Shown: one piece after another, positions 10,641 through 23,300 of the stretch
How positions within the stretch are numbered: position 1 is the first letter of the stretch
How the letters are laid out: each line of letters starts with the position of its first letter
Assembly (NCBI RefSeq): GCF_000764305.2
Contig: NW_025947027.1
Location: 1-64,000, forward strand
Length of the DNA: 64,000 nucleotides
DNA from: Hyalella azteca
Taxonomy: Eukaryota; Arthropoda; Malacostraca; Amphipoda; Hyalellidae
Direction: 5' to 3'
Program-made: the position numbers and the translations under genes
Notes under the pieces: model-generated
Databases searched by the model: none
The model's input: only the letters and a program-made list of their open reading frames with translations
Told to the model about the DNA's origin: nothing

Positions 10641-13600
10641 ATGGGCAGCATGAGTCTTCCAGCTTCTAATTCTATCATTATTTCTGGTTTGCCCCTAAAT
10701 TGCACTTCATATGACCTAGCTTTTCAGTTTGGAGAGATTGGCTTAATCAAGAGGAGTCACTTGGAAAAAAATGGTGAGTGTGAAGTTTAATATAGTTCTT
10801 GACACTTGGCAGTAAGTGCTACAGTCTTGCCCAACTATTTTCAGGAAAATGACTTGGTTGATGACATGATTCTTTAATAAAATCCTGCAACTTTAATGAA
10901 TTATCCTAAACAACTTTGTATTTATTTAACAACATTTTACTTGTATGCATTTTCTATTTTAAAATATGTCTTTTATTTTGAGTTGAATGATGAGACAGCA
11001 AAGCAAGTTTTAATTTCTGATATATGTATGTAATTTCAAGAGGCTTAACTTATCTTGGTTGTTGCAGGTGCAAAGCAGTTTACAGGCACTGCTCACATAG
11101 CATATTTTGATCCTGCTCATGCTGTGGAAGCTATTAAAAGATATAATGGGACTAATTTCAAGTCTCAAACTATTAGTGTGGAAGCTGATGCCTCCAAACC
11201 ACAGACCAAATTGCCTATTGATAAAGTTAAAAGTTTCAAGTCTCAAACCATTAGTGTGGAAGCTGATGCCTCAAAACCACTGACCAAATCGCCTATTGAT
11301 AAAGTCAAAAGTTTGAAACGGAAAACTTCTGATGTTGAAAAATTTGATACCAAAATACCTGTACCAGCCCTCAAAAAAATTAAATCCAAGGAATCTGGAG
11401 AGCCAAATTCTCCCGATGCTGCTGGAAAGACTGAGAAGAGTACAAAAGAGAAAATACCATTAATTTCAAAATCTAGAGAAAGTTGCATCAGTCAAAAAGT
11501 GACAAAGAAATCAAAAGAAAATAAGACGTACAATTCAGATCAACCCGGGAGATTAATCATCCGCAACATATCATTCCAGGTGCAGTGTCTTCAATAGAAC
11601 TCCTTTATTTATAAATTTAGTGAACAACGGATTTTATGTTGGTATTGGTGGAAGTTAGTTCTGTGCAATTTTTAAATGGTTGTGAAATCTATGCTTTTAA
11701 TGTTTAGTATAGCATATATACTTGTATAATTGTATAATCTTATTAGCATGTACCTGCGTACAGTATATCATTGCTATTTCTTTAGTTATTGTGAATTGTT
11801 ATGAATTTTACATGCATGTTATGACCATACGTTTTGTGATTTTGTTTTTCATGATAATTTTTTGTCTTCTTGTATTAAATAATGGGTTCAAGTCCTTCAG
11901 CCACTCCTATAATATATTCTAATTTGTGTTAGTATATACATATGTATTTATATCAATCAATTTTGACAGGCAACAGAAAAAGACCTCTCTGCATTATTCA
12001 GCCCTTTGGGGAAAGTGTTGCAGGTGCACTTACCCAAGCCTGCTGGCTCCAAGTTCACACATAAGGGACTGGGATTTGTGCAGTTATCTAGCCATGATGA
12101 AGCAGTTAGAGCAATTAATAAATTAAATCTTTACAAGCTCAAAGGTAAGTTTTTCTCTGAATTTACATGTATTATGTCATACTAATATTGTTCTTATCAC
12201 AGCTCTTCCTTATAACATTTTGGAAAGATATTCCAGACTCTAGTGGAAAGAGGCCTATCTCTTTACTAATGTTTTACACATGAAAGAAACTTGCCCCTAA
12301 AACTAATGAGTTTGGTGGCACAGACATCATAAATATTTCTATCAACGTTTTTATTTTCTAATAGGTGCCTCTCGAGTTCATGTGTGCTAACTTCAAATTA
12401 TGCAAGAAGGTAAAAAGTTGTACATTTTATAGAATTATAAAATTTCATCCACATATCTCATTTCATCCACATCTATTAATAGAACATGCATCATTGAACA
12501 TGCATCAACCCTCATGCCTTCCTTCCAGGCCGTCATATTGCTGTTGACCATGCTGTTCCCAAGGCCAAATTTCAGCTCAATTCTTCTCTTAAAGTTGAGA
12601 TAAAAGAAGAAGTCAAGGGAGAGGCAGTTAATGATGTCATCTCAACTGGTCCAAAGAAAGGAAAACTGCCCAAGCCCAAGAAAAAGGAAGATTTTGACTT
12701 GTCTCTAGTCAAGACAGAAATTGAATCTCTTTGTGGAGAAACGAGTGATCCTTTTTCCAACTTCTGGCCATCAAAGGTCAAGAAGAGTAAGTCTATCAAT
12801 TATTGGAGGTCTGTGTTGAAAAAAAGGTTTTCAGTCTCTCTATTTTGTTAATTGTTTGTGCCAAAATTTCAAACAAGACTTAATTTTATTGGCATGGTTC
12901 TGCTGATCAAAGGCTTAATTCTGCCTAAGTGAAACGTAATTGTACGCCTTACGTGGAATTTCAGATACACCGCTATCAGATGACAGCTCCTCAGACGATG
13001 ACGCGAAATGTGTTGTGAAGACAGAGAAAGAAGAACCTCGTCGGGTGCCCATCAAACCCGTGAGCCGGGACGTGGAGGAAGGCCGCTCCATCTTTGTCAG
13101 CAAAATGTCAATGGACACAACAGCCCTTGGCCTGGAGATGGCACTCTCTAAGTTTGGGCCCATCAAAAAAGTGTTGCTGGTCACTGATAAGCTCACTGAA
13201 CAGTCAAGAGGCTGTGCTTTTGTTCAGTTCGAGGTAACTAGTCTGATGAATGTTATGCTTTGCCTATCAAAATTTTTTATAATCAAAATGAATTGGTATG
13301 AAAACTTGATCTTCCAGTACCTCGTGCATAGATAACCTAATAATAATATAAATAAATATGAATGATGAGCTGTTCCCATGTATAGGTATTACATTTTCAT
13401 TGAATTGAATCGAGTAGATATTTATTCGCAAGTAGAAATTATGAGTTAAATTTGAAGTAATAACGTTGAAATTGGTACCCCAGACTGCAGAGGATGCCCA
13501 GGCATGCTTAGATGCCTCAGCAGACCCTGGCAGGAGGGAAGAGTTCACGGTGGACGGGCGAGTGCTGATGCTGCGGCTCTCGTTACCTCGCAACGACCTG

Positions 13601-16600
13601 CACAGCAACAACAAAGAGGCACCCAAGGGCAAGGACAACAGGAATCTTTACCTCGCTCGGGAAGGCTGTGAGTTGCATCAATGCCTTAAATTACCGTCGT
13701 GTGATGTTATTTTCTGGCAATACTTGAATATTTTCACATAATTCCAAATTATTGTCAAGTAATAATCTAATATTGTCACGCAAAATACGATGATTTACGA
13801 ATATTGTCATGCAATACACGAAAATTCAATATTATATTCAGCGTGGGTAAAATCGTCCTAGTAGGAAGATTATTTATCTTTTCTTTGCTCATTTGGGGTG
13901 ATTCACGGAAACTTCCTGATTTGAAAGCTCAATTAAGAAAGAACTAGTTAAGCTATCATTACAATAGCAATTGTTTTGAAAAATGTATTACATGAATTTT
14001 TGCATCACTTAGTTTTCAAGATGACATCGGACAAATGACGACCCAAACTGTCAATGCATTCAGTTAGTCGATTTTTGAAGTTCAAGTTAGTCGTTCAACT
14101 CGTTGATGCATATTGACGTGTATGTTGGCTATAGCTTGGTGAATGTTATTCTTCAAAGTAGGTAGAGTCCTTGGACAGTCATTGTAAACAATTAATTTAA
14201 GATAACCCCATGGAAAAAAAACACTTCCACTTGCCCTAAATGTGTTCACCAACGTAACAATCGATTTCCGATCAGGAACTCGATCTGAAAGACGAATACG
14301 GAAATGAGTACAACAGAATGCCCGTTGTGTAGCGATAATGGAACGGCCATTAGAAAAGTATGCCTTGACAGCAAACGCCCACTGCTCACTTGCCCAATTC
14401 ATTGTGGCAACTGACAAGGTTGAACACAAAACTTCATGAACTTGTTTTTCAAATGAAATACTCCTCACCCTTTTCCTGCAACATCTGGCTGTTTGCCGCG
14501 AAATAGAAAACAGGTAGTTTCCGTGAATCACTCAGTATTTTGATGACTATAACGATTGTCTCGTCAATGACGGGTGTTCTCTTATCTGGATAGAAACATT
14601 GAAAGTCTCGTGACAGGCGAGTGTTTTGATTTGTACAAGTCTAGTCAATAACTATGAATGACGTGTTGTGTGGCAGTCATCCGTGAGGGCACGGCGGCAG
14701 CGAGCGACGTGAGCGCCGCGGACATTCACCTCAGACGGGAGCGCGAACGTGTCAAGGAGAAGCTGCTCGCCAACCTCCACATGTTTGTGTCGCCCCTGCG
14801 GCTGGTGGTGCACAACCTGCCGCTAGACATGAAGGACGTGCAGCTCAAACATCTATTCCAGAAATATGCCCCCCACAAGGCCAGGATAGTCGAGGTTTGT
14901 TTGGTAGACATAATTCTATAGTAAGGACGTGCAGCTCAAACATCTCTTCCAGAAATCTGCGCCCGCCAAGGCAGGATAGTTAAGGTTTATATGGTGGTCA
15001 TGATGCAAAGTTTCTATTCCCAGCTGACTGCGCTGTTCAAAGAAATATTCAGTTATGTAGACTGTAAACTGAACCACTGAATTTGTCTCAGTTTTATCTT
15101 GGTTATTATTATGTTGAAAAGTTCTGATTTTACTGATTCTTTCGAAATTTAGAAGCTAATCACTACCTCACTTTCATCAGAGTCGCGTTATTCGCGACTT
15201 GAAAGCAGTGGACGAAGGCGGAATCGCCCGGAGTCGCGGCTACGGCTTCGTGGCGTTCACGCGACACGAGGACGCTCTGGCCGCCCTCAGGGCAATGAAC
15301 AACAACCCCAAAGTCTTCACCCCCAGCAGGGTGAGTGGAGGGATCTCCTGTTGAACTTTTACCGACTGGGTGTGTTGTAATGCCTGTTATATTGAGTGTG
15401 CTATGGGGCCTACATGGACTGAGTGCATATGGTGAGATGCTTGCCTTGGCTGGGTGAGTTGGGTGACTGCATTTCCAGAGTAAGTTTGGGTGTCTCTGTC
15501 GACTGAGCGGGTGTGGGATTAAAAGCAAGTCTCAGATGCGTGATCAGAGTTTACTTGACTTCTGAATGGAGCTCTCTTATATTATTATTCATTCTCCAGA
15601 GACCTGTGATTGAATTCTCCATCGAAAATTTGAACGTTCTCAAGGCCAAACAGAAGCGGACTGAGAAAGCAACCGCTGCTCCAAAGCCCGCCACAGTTTC
15701 TTCCAAGAAGAAAAAAGTTGTTAAGCGTGCCAGTGCCGGTAATATTAATAGTTTTAATTAGCATTAGTAGAACGTTCTAATAGCGTTCGTACGTAACTCT
15801 CATAAGGTGTTCACAGGATGCAAGTTCTATTTACCTCTGCCTAAATTAATGCTTAACATTTTTTTCCGCTGATTTACAGTACTTTACTACAATATCTGCC
15901 TTCCTCATTTTATGCTCGTTAAAACGAAAATTTCTAAGTTAGCTCTTAGTAACAGTGGACTTGTTTCATATCATTCTGAAGTATCATTTTCTGCTTGAGT
16001 AAAAAGTCCAAGGAAATATAATTGCGAACAAATCAGCATGTTATACTCAGCCTTGTTTATATTTTTTCATAGAATATCACTCATTTAAATCTATTTTTTT
16101 ATCCCTTCAGCTAAAAACCTAACCTTGAAGAAGTTGATCGCCATGCCAGCAGCCCCCGAAGGTCCGCTGCCTGGCTTCGCTGGTCTGGCGTCATCCAAGC
16201 AGGTCATCAAACCGGGCAAGAAACTGCACGTCCATCTCGGTCCTAAGGTAAGGAATCATGTGTGCTTTATTCATACTTAATACAGCAAACACATTCGTAT
16301 AATCCTTCATTTATGTTTAATAGTGCCGGTTATCTATTGAACTTAGTGGGAACGAGCTCGATTAAATTGCTTCTCTATTTTATTCACAATTTGCATTTTC
16401 TATTACACAAGCAATTTTGCCGGTTTATGTTGATTTTCTCGCCCTTCCGATCAAATATGGTGACTCTAACTTCTCATAATCGTTGATTGTATGTAATTTT
16501 TTGTGCTACGTTGCGTTATTACGTTACCCATTGGTATTTTCAGCATCAACTGTTTTTTCAGCTTCTACATTATTTTCAGCCACAATAGTATTTTGACCGC

Positions 16601-16877
16601 ATTAATATTTTCATGTATCTTAGTCGTATTCATGTTCCTTCCACTCCCGTACACGCTGAATTTTGTATATTGCGTGCGCCATCATTTAGGTTGTTCTGAC
16701 TCTCCTGTTCTCTGCCGCCAGTTCCGTCATCGCGATCAAGGCAAGGGCGTCAAGAAACCGCACGGCAAAGCGCCTGTCAAGAATTTCTACAGAGGCAATA
16801 GCAAGAAGAAAGCGGCGCGTGGGTCTGTTTCCAAGAGCAGCAAAACGCCTTACAAGAAAAACAAAACTCCCAAGTAA
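10641..16877 (+). CDS. RBM28: RBM28/Nop4-type nucleolar RNA-binding protein, 11 exons
   Basis: Coding exons are 10641-10773, 11068-11579, 11970-12144, 12529-12786, 12965-13233, 13484-13667, 14677-14894, 15181-15330, 15600-15738, 16111-16247 and 16722-16877. All introns are GT-AG with matching phases, giving 776 aa. Four RRMs lie at about residues 12-85, 206-290, 400-495 and 555-640. RNP1-like words are GTAHIAYF, KGLGFVQL, RGCAFVQF and RGYGFVAF. Lysine-rich linkers and tail fit a nucleolar protein. NLYLAREG and NNNPKVF match the RBM28 family, which takes part in 60S ribosome biogenesis and is linked to U6/snoRNP biology. Exon 2 has a tandem 26-residue duplication. ATG 10641 or 10650 could be the start. 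Intron 6 carries a transposon, and the end of exon 7 is duplicated in the next intron. Confidence 0.93.
11157..11312 (+). repeat. Tandem 78-bp in-frame duplication in RBM28 exon 2
   Basis: Two adjacent 78-bp copies (11157-11234 and 11235-11312) each encode FKSQTISVEADASKP followed by PIDKVKS. They differ at only a few bases, so the duplication looks recent. It repeats the end of RRM1 (the last beta strand) and part of the linker. Confidence 0.9.
13899..14531 (-). mobile_element. Internally deleted DNA transposon in RBM28 intron 6
   Basis: The left end GTGATTCACGGAAACTTCCT and the inverted right end GTGATTCACGGAAACTACCT are terminal inverted repeats with one mismatch. The element lies between RBM28 exons 6 and 7, in opposite orientation to the gene if read by its transposase fragment. 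No clear target duplication was seen. Confidence 0.75.
14082..14402 (-). pseudogene. Transposase relic: N-terminal HTH fused to C-terminus
   Basis: From the ATG at 14402 the frame reads MNWASEQWAFAVKAYF, then VPDRKSIVTLVNTFRASGS. This is the helix-turn-helix N-terminus of an arthropod Tc1/mariner-like transposase group. It passes directly into NDCPRTLPTLKNNIHQAI and MHQRVERL, the C-terminal tail of the same group. The catalytic DDE core is absent, so about 200 residues have been lost with the frame kept open. It ends at a TGA just inside the element. It may encode a DNA-binding-only peptide, but expression is unknown. Confidence 0.7.
14923..15000 (+). repeat. Decayed duplicate of the 3' end of RBM28 exon 7
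   Basis: AAGGACGTGCAGCTCAAACA and the following 55 bp repeat 14832-14910, including the splice donor region. The copy lies 28 bp downstream of the real donor. It lacks one C (GCCAAGGCAGG against CACAAGGCCAGG), shifting its frame, and its donor reads AAG/GTTTAT. Confidence 0.85.
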
Positions 16878-17356
16878 AAGATTTTTTGAGTGACTTGAAG
16901 TTTCAATTGCACCTAATACGTGTATAACTGTATTCAAACGCATTATTCATGAGGTCTGTTGTGTGGAGGGTTTCTTCAAAACAAGTGCTTGCTTATATTG
17001 TCGCTCGCAATTTTTCGATTGAAAATACAATAATTTTTCATAAATTGATTCAGAAAGCAACCCCTTACAAGTATGTTATTCCTCAGCTCTGAGGTTTCAT
17101 TTCCATGAAGTAAAAATAATATATTATGGAGTCGTGCTTCTAAGCCTAGAAGTTCCGTTCTTATAGGCGAGCGAAGCGTCAGGTGATCGTGAAACTGACG
17201 ATTGGATCACCGCATGGTTGAACTGTTGAACCAAGGGATTACCGTACGCACAAGAGCATGGCGGCTCCATAGCGCGCAATCGATTTACTAAAGCCTGGAG
17301 TGACTCACGCTCCGTGGTCTAGCCAGCAGTCTTGCGCCTGCCGCCGTTTTGGAAGC
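16878..17356 (+). promoter_or_regulatory. RBM28 3' end and Rab promoter/5' UTR
   Basis: This 479-bp gap must hold the RBM28 polyadenylation site and the Rab promoter. No AATAAA is present; AATACA (about 17025) and AATATA (about 17119) are variant candidates. The part from 17160 on is richer in CpG. A four-codon upstream frame, ATGGCGGCTCCATAG (17258-17272), starts with the same nine bases as the Rab start. Confidence 0.45.
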
Positions 17357-20300
17357 ATGGCGGCTGACTTCACTGATACCTATAAAATTTTAGTCATTGG
17401 TGATGTAAACGTTGGAAAAACGTGCTTAGTTCACAGGTTTTGCGATGAGCGTTATTACGACACATACATATCAACAGTCGGTGAGTGATGACGTTACTTG
17501 GAGGCTCAGCCTCATAATTCGTCTAAAATTGGAATTATTCGTCTTTTATCTGCTTGACATCGGTCTAGCTCGTTGTTTTGGTCTTTAGACGGTGTTTACA
17601 CTAACATTCGGCTACATTCAAATCAATGTTATTCATTACTCGATAATTACGTAGCATGTAAATTTTTCTCTCATATTATGCAACATAATTTTTTAAACTA
17701 AAGCTTCAATAAGGAATGGAAGGCACGGTTTCCTCCCCATATTGTTGACTAACTGTATTGCACATCATTAATTAAAAATAAAATTCTGAAAAAACTACCA
17801 AAGTTTTTTATAATTAGTAATTTTATTCGTAACTTGTACATTCAAACCATTAGAATTATTTAAACGTAATCAGCTTGCAAAACTGGCAAAATTTCCTTCG
17901 CACTTGGGTCATGATATTAATGGGTGGCTTTGGTACTTAGATATTTATTTTGTAACTACAAAACTGGTCTCTCGTAACGAGGGCAGATCGAATCATAACT
18001 GATACTAAATTAATGACACCGCACTTCGACTACGACAACTTTGTAGATTCGTTTAAAATTTGTTCTACGTCCGCTTTTCCTGGTAAACTCCTGAGCCCCG
18101 TGAAGAATACTTTGCTGCCAGTAAGAGTTAGTGATGCTTATGCAAGGGTTGTGATTAATTTTTTTATATAATATTTGTGAAGGAAGAATCCGAAATAATT
18201 TGCTAAGGTGTTTGAAGTGCAAGCATCCAAAATCAAAACAATAGCATGTTCACTGGAATTTTACGTAAGTTGAAGTCAAGGAAGTGGCTGGAGTGAGATG
18301 AAGTATTTTGACAGGTTATATTGAACGTCAATTACTTTTTCACACACTTGGATTTGTTAAATCCGTTAATGATTTATTTGGTTGTGTTTATGAAATTCTT
18401 CTCTAATGTTGATATCATGACCTATTCTTCAGAATAAAGTATACAAAAAAACGTATTGAACAAAATCGATTGAGTACGAAAACAAAGAAAGATTTTGTCT
18501 CATCGAAAATCATTTCCGTGTTTAGCAAAATTGAGGAAGCGTAATTCAGACCCAACTTCGTATTTCTTTGCCTGTGGTAAATAGGGCAGCAACGGAGGAT
18601 GCGCGGACCAAATGTGTTCTGAGTTCTGAGCGCCTAGGAAGCCTTTGATCCCGCGGAGGAAGGCCATCTGTGTTGCCAAATTTCGGTGACTCGTGGCCAC
18701 AACTATCAATGAAGAGGTTATCTGTCTGCCTGTCTTTGCTGGAATTTTACTGCGTCGCAGGGGGAAATATGGTCAGAAATGTTTTTTCAATGTTGTCAGC
18801 GTTATTTGGCTTAATCGCTCTGGTAGCATTTAAACGGCAATCCCGTCTGAATTAGGTTTCTATTTTAAAACGAGTTCAAAGCCAAATAAATAATATGTTG
18901 GCTTCTGAAAACTGCCATCATGGACCTATAGTCATGGACTGCCATCGGTAGCGCGCTACATGAGGCGGCCGCTACATTTTCAGTAGCGGTAGCGGCGCTA
19001 CATTTAAGCAATTGTAGCGGTATCGGTAGTGCCCGCTACAAGCGCCCGCGTAGTAGCGATACGAGGTTTTGCCGCTACAGCGCTACCGCTACATTTATAG
19101 ATAAAGCCTTTAGATTTTACTTAATAGTATTAAATATTATTTAAAAACCAGCATGATACATACATAATATAAATTACAGAATAAAACTGTACGAAAGATT
19201 TCGGTGTAATGTTGTCAACCTCAGCCTGTTACTAGGGTCAACATTTAAAAGCAAGGATTAAACCACAAATGTTCATATCTTTATGGAAAACGTTTCGGAG
19301 TCCAGCTCCATCGTCAGTTCGTAGAATCTATAATTTACATAGAAAGTCACAAATTAGTACAATTGAAAGCACAAAAAACAATTAAAAACCTAAACTTACA
19401 AGTACCAGGGCACAAAACCTATCTATTCACAATTTCAAGAGGATAGGAGCTACCAGCTGAATTTAAACTGGGCCTAAGTTTAAAAATGTACAATGATTCT
19501 AAAATACGCAAATCTGAAGTACCGGAGGTGGAAGCTAACACACAGATACGTCGATGACACCTTTCTAATTTTTAAACATTCCTCCCATGTCAAACCATTT
19601 TTTGATTACCTAAACTCACAACATAATTCTATCAAATTTACTATGGAGCTTGAATCTAACAATAGTTTGTCCTTCCTCGATTGCAATATTACAAAATCTA
19701 ATGGCCGTTTTTTGACTTCTGTGTTCCGAAAACCGACATTCACCGGTCTTAATACAAGTTTCTTTAGTTTTTGTTCATTCCGGTTCAAGTTAAATGGGCT
19801 TAAAACTTTATTATACAGAGGTTTTCGCATTTGTTCAACATACCATGCTATGGACGCTGAATTTGAATTTTTACGAAATATATTCTCGCTTAATGGATTT
19901 CCGGCAAGTTTGGTGTATACCCAAATCAAGAAATTCATGTCGAAGCGATTCAGTGAGGTTGCTCCCGAGCGCGATAGTAGGAACGTTATTTATTGTTCTT
20001 TTCCATACTTCGGCCCTGCGTCCGAAGCTATGTCAAGAGAATTAACAGCCTTGTTCGATAGATACTTTCCAAACGTCAAACTTCATATTGTTCTGGTAAA
20101 CAGTTTCAAAATCGGTTCTTTCTTTAGATATAAAGATATGCTCCCTGTTCATATGCGATCGTCCCTGGTTTATCAATTTCGTTGTGCACAATGTGCATCT
20201 GCGTACGTCGGGATGACGTCTCGCAATCTTTATTCCAGGGTCGCTGAGCATAAGGGCAGGAGTTGTAGGACCGGACAGTTACTATCGCGCCCCCCTCATT

Positions 20301-23300
20301 CGGCTGTGCGCACTCACGCCGAGCAGTGTGGTGTCCCTGTTTCTGACAGTGACTTTAGAGTGTTAGCTTCCACCTCCGGTACTTCAGATTTGCGTATTTT
20401 AGAATCATTGTACATTTTTAAACTTAGGCCCAGTTTAAATTCAGCTGGTAGCTCCTATCCTCTTGAAATTGTGAATAGATAGGTTTTGTGCCCTGGTACT
20501 TGTAAGTTTAGGTTTTTAATTGTTTTTTGTGCTTTCAATTGTACTAATTTGTGACTTTCTATGTAAATTATAGATTCTACGAACTGACGATGGAGCTGGA
20601 CTCCGAAACGTTTTCCATAAAGATATGAACATTTGTGGTTTAATCCTTGCTTTTAAATTTTTGGTTAACTTGCGATTTAAGCAAATAAGTGACATCAATT
20701 CTTTAGTGTCAACATGATACTAGTTGTTACCATAGGTGGGCAGTAGCGCACTACATGTAGCGATAGCGGTAGCGGCGCTACATTTAATCAATTGTAGCGG
20801 TAGCGCCCGCTATATTTAGAGCATGTAGCGGTAGCGGCCGCTACATTTCACAGTAGCGCTGCCCAGCCCTGCCTATATATGACAAATACTAGTAGCGCTG
20901 GTCAACATGAGGAATTCATTGCGCACAACAGCGAATTAAACACCTGGAATGTATGAGTTCCCCCTACGACTACTAGGTACATATTCACATTATTCCTTAT
21001 AAGGGGAGATACTCCGGCCGATGACCGGCCCACCAGAAATTTCCATAGATCTTATTCAAACTCCAGGCTATTTGTTCCCGGTCTAAGCAGTTAGTAAGTA
21101 AGTGGCTGACAAGGAACACCTCTTATCTAGCATACTCTATGAGCCGAATAACTTAGTTGTAACGTCATGACATGTCTGGAATGACGGAATGACTGAACTA
21201 ATTTGAAGAAGAATTATTCTTGTCACAAAAGAAAAAAACATTATAAAGTCATTTTCAGAATCTTACGCCAAATCATATAATTAATCCGCAATATTATTGA
21301 GGTAACTTAGCTATATATTTCAGCAGAGTGAAGAATCAAAACAAAAGTCTTTATCTGATTAGTGATAACATGCACTTAACAGGTTGAAATGATATACACA
21401 AACGTATCCAAAATGAATAATAATATTCTGGCCACAAGCTTTATTTGCCGCCAGAATTTATTTGAAAACTTTTTTTCATCCAGAACGAGACCGCGCTTCC
21501 ACTATAGAGAAAATAACCATCACTCGAAATCTGTTCAAGATTTTAACGACAGTTTTAGGCTCGCTTCTCCAGTCCTCGTTTCTCTTCATTAAAAATAACT
21601 TCGTGGCAAATCCAACTCATTAGAGAGATTCTGTACATAGGCTCTCAATTTGAGGCGTAATCGTTTGCCTGCTCAGCTTGGCCGGATGAAAGTTTATCGC
21701 TTCAACCCTTGAACTGGTGCTTGCATTATTAAGGGCCAAAGTAGAGATATCACGTTTTGCTTTACTCGTGATTTACATAAAAGGTTTACTCACCGATATA
21801 TTCAACAATTCATTTTAATGTTCCATAATTGACCTAGGCATTTGGTAGTGATTACTTCGATCTCATACTAGCAAAAAAATCACCCCGAAGATAATACGCA
21901 CAAATTCGTCACTTCATTTTTATTGATTTTTGATTCGTTCCGATTTCATTTCAGGAATCGACTTCAAGCAGAAGATAATTAACTTAGACGGAGTCCCCGT
22001 AAGACTTCAAATATGGTAAGCCTTCTTGTTTTAATTTTCGTGTATAAGAAAATAGTTTGAAGTCTTATTTAACTCGTCAAAATTCTTAGATTTTCATCTC
22101 AAACGAGATCGGTAGTGTTATAAGAATTGAGATAATTTTCAGCTCAATCTTTGACATGAATTTATTGTAAAAAATCGTTTCGAGACAAAATAAAAAATAC
22201 AATTGATGTTAACGCAAAATTATCTCCAATGAAATAATGAACTTATATGAGGAGGAACTTTTTTCGTGATTGGTTCAACATTCGTACTAGAAAATATTAG
22301 TTCATTTGTAATAAATTGTTCATACAGCACAATACAATTTACACAATACACAATACAGTACATAAATTAAAATGTAATTATTTACGAAGGGACACGGCAG
22401 GAGAGGAGCGGTTTCGCACCTTGACGACGGCGTACTACAGAGGTGCTCAGGGTATTGTCCTCGTGTATGACGTCACCAACACTGATTCGTTCGACCACCT
22501 CACTTACTGGCTCAGAAACATCGAAGAGGTGCAATTTTGATTACTTTATTCGTTAAACAAATAATATTATTCTATGAATTTCTGCAAAAACGTTATGCTG
22601 ATACGTATCCGAATCCTATTTCGCATTTGTCCTTGCGCTATCAGATGAGTCAGCAGAGATCGAAGTTACTTAAAAGTAAGCTGACGCATTGAGTCAGCTT
22701 ACAATGAAGTTGATTGAGTTTAAGATCAAGTTTATCAAAAGTAAAGTTTTTGATAAAGTTGTGTGTCACAGAATGCTTCCCCTGAGGTGGTGAAGATCCT
22801 TGCAGGCAACAAATGCGAGGTTTTCCCTCACCACAAACTCGTGCAGAAAGACCGAGCTCAAAAGGTACGTGCGATCCTCCGTTCAACCCTAAGAATTTAA
22901 TTAACAATATAACATTCGCTTGTACTCATTTCATTGTGATTCACTTTTTCCTGTGTCACTAGATTAACAATTTACAAAAAATTGTTACCAAAATGAAAGT
23001 GATGAATGTCTGATTCCGACTATATACCATCAAATGTAACTTAGAGTTTAGTTTCCAATGAACAAAACGTAGAATTTTCTGAAGTTCTTCAATTTTGGAC
23101 GCGTGTCTTACTTGTGTAGATTTACTGCATGATATAAAGCTAGAAATTTTGCAAAAAGAAATGTTGTCTTTTTTACTGAGAAGCTTCTGACAGCAGGACG
23201 AGTGCCCAAGAGAGGAGGTAGCTCGTCTGAGGGAAGGGAACGATTTTATGTCATCGTTGAGGGAGTCGTTAATGTTGTTAATGCAAGAAAATTTGGTGTT

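Larger units (their letters stand above)
19243..20659 (+). mobile_element. Penelope-like element, 5'-truncated, with inverted termini
   Basis: The segments 19243-19541 and 20360-20659 are near-identical inverted repeats of about 300 bp. The right one is the 3' end of the element, including the last GIY-YIG codons. The left one is an inverted copy joined to the truncated reverse transcriptase at 19541/19542. This is the head-to-head pLTR arrangement known for Penelope-like elements. GTCAACAT occurs just outside the left end (19237-19244) and again at about 20705-20712, a possible target duplication. It lies in Rab intron 1, in the same orientation as the gene. Confidence 0.88.
18934..20873. 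mobile_element. GC-rich hAT-like repeat split by a Penelope-like element
   Basis: Blocks at 18940-19092 and 20731-20873 consist of clustered TAGCGGTAGCG and CGCTACA words in both orientations. The surrounding intron is AT-rich and lacks them. The right block ends with the inverse of CAGGGCTGGGCAG, a hAT-style terminus. Its inner end reads GTGGGCAGTAGCGC, so the right block alone could also be a short palindromic MITE. The Penelope-like element lies between the two blocks. Confidence 0.5.

Noticed and set aside
17300..17356. N-terminal extension of the Rab from ATG 17300
   Set aside because: Rabs of this type begin a few residues before the first beta strand, as from 17357; the extra 19 residues have no family match.
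19493..19541. First 16 codons of the Penelope open frame as protein
   Set aside because: These bases are the inverted copy of the element's 3' end, so the residues are not part of the reverse transcriptase.
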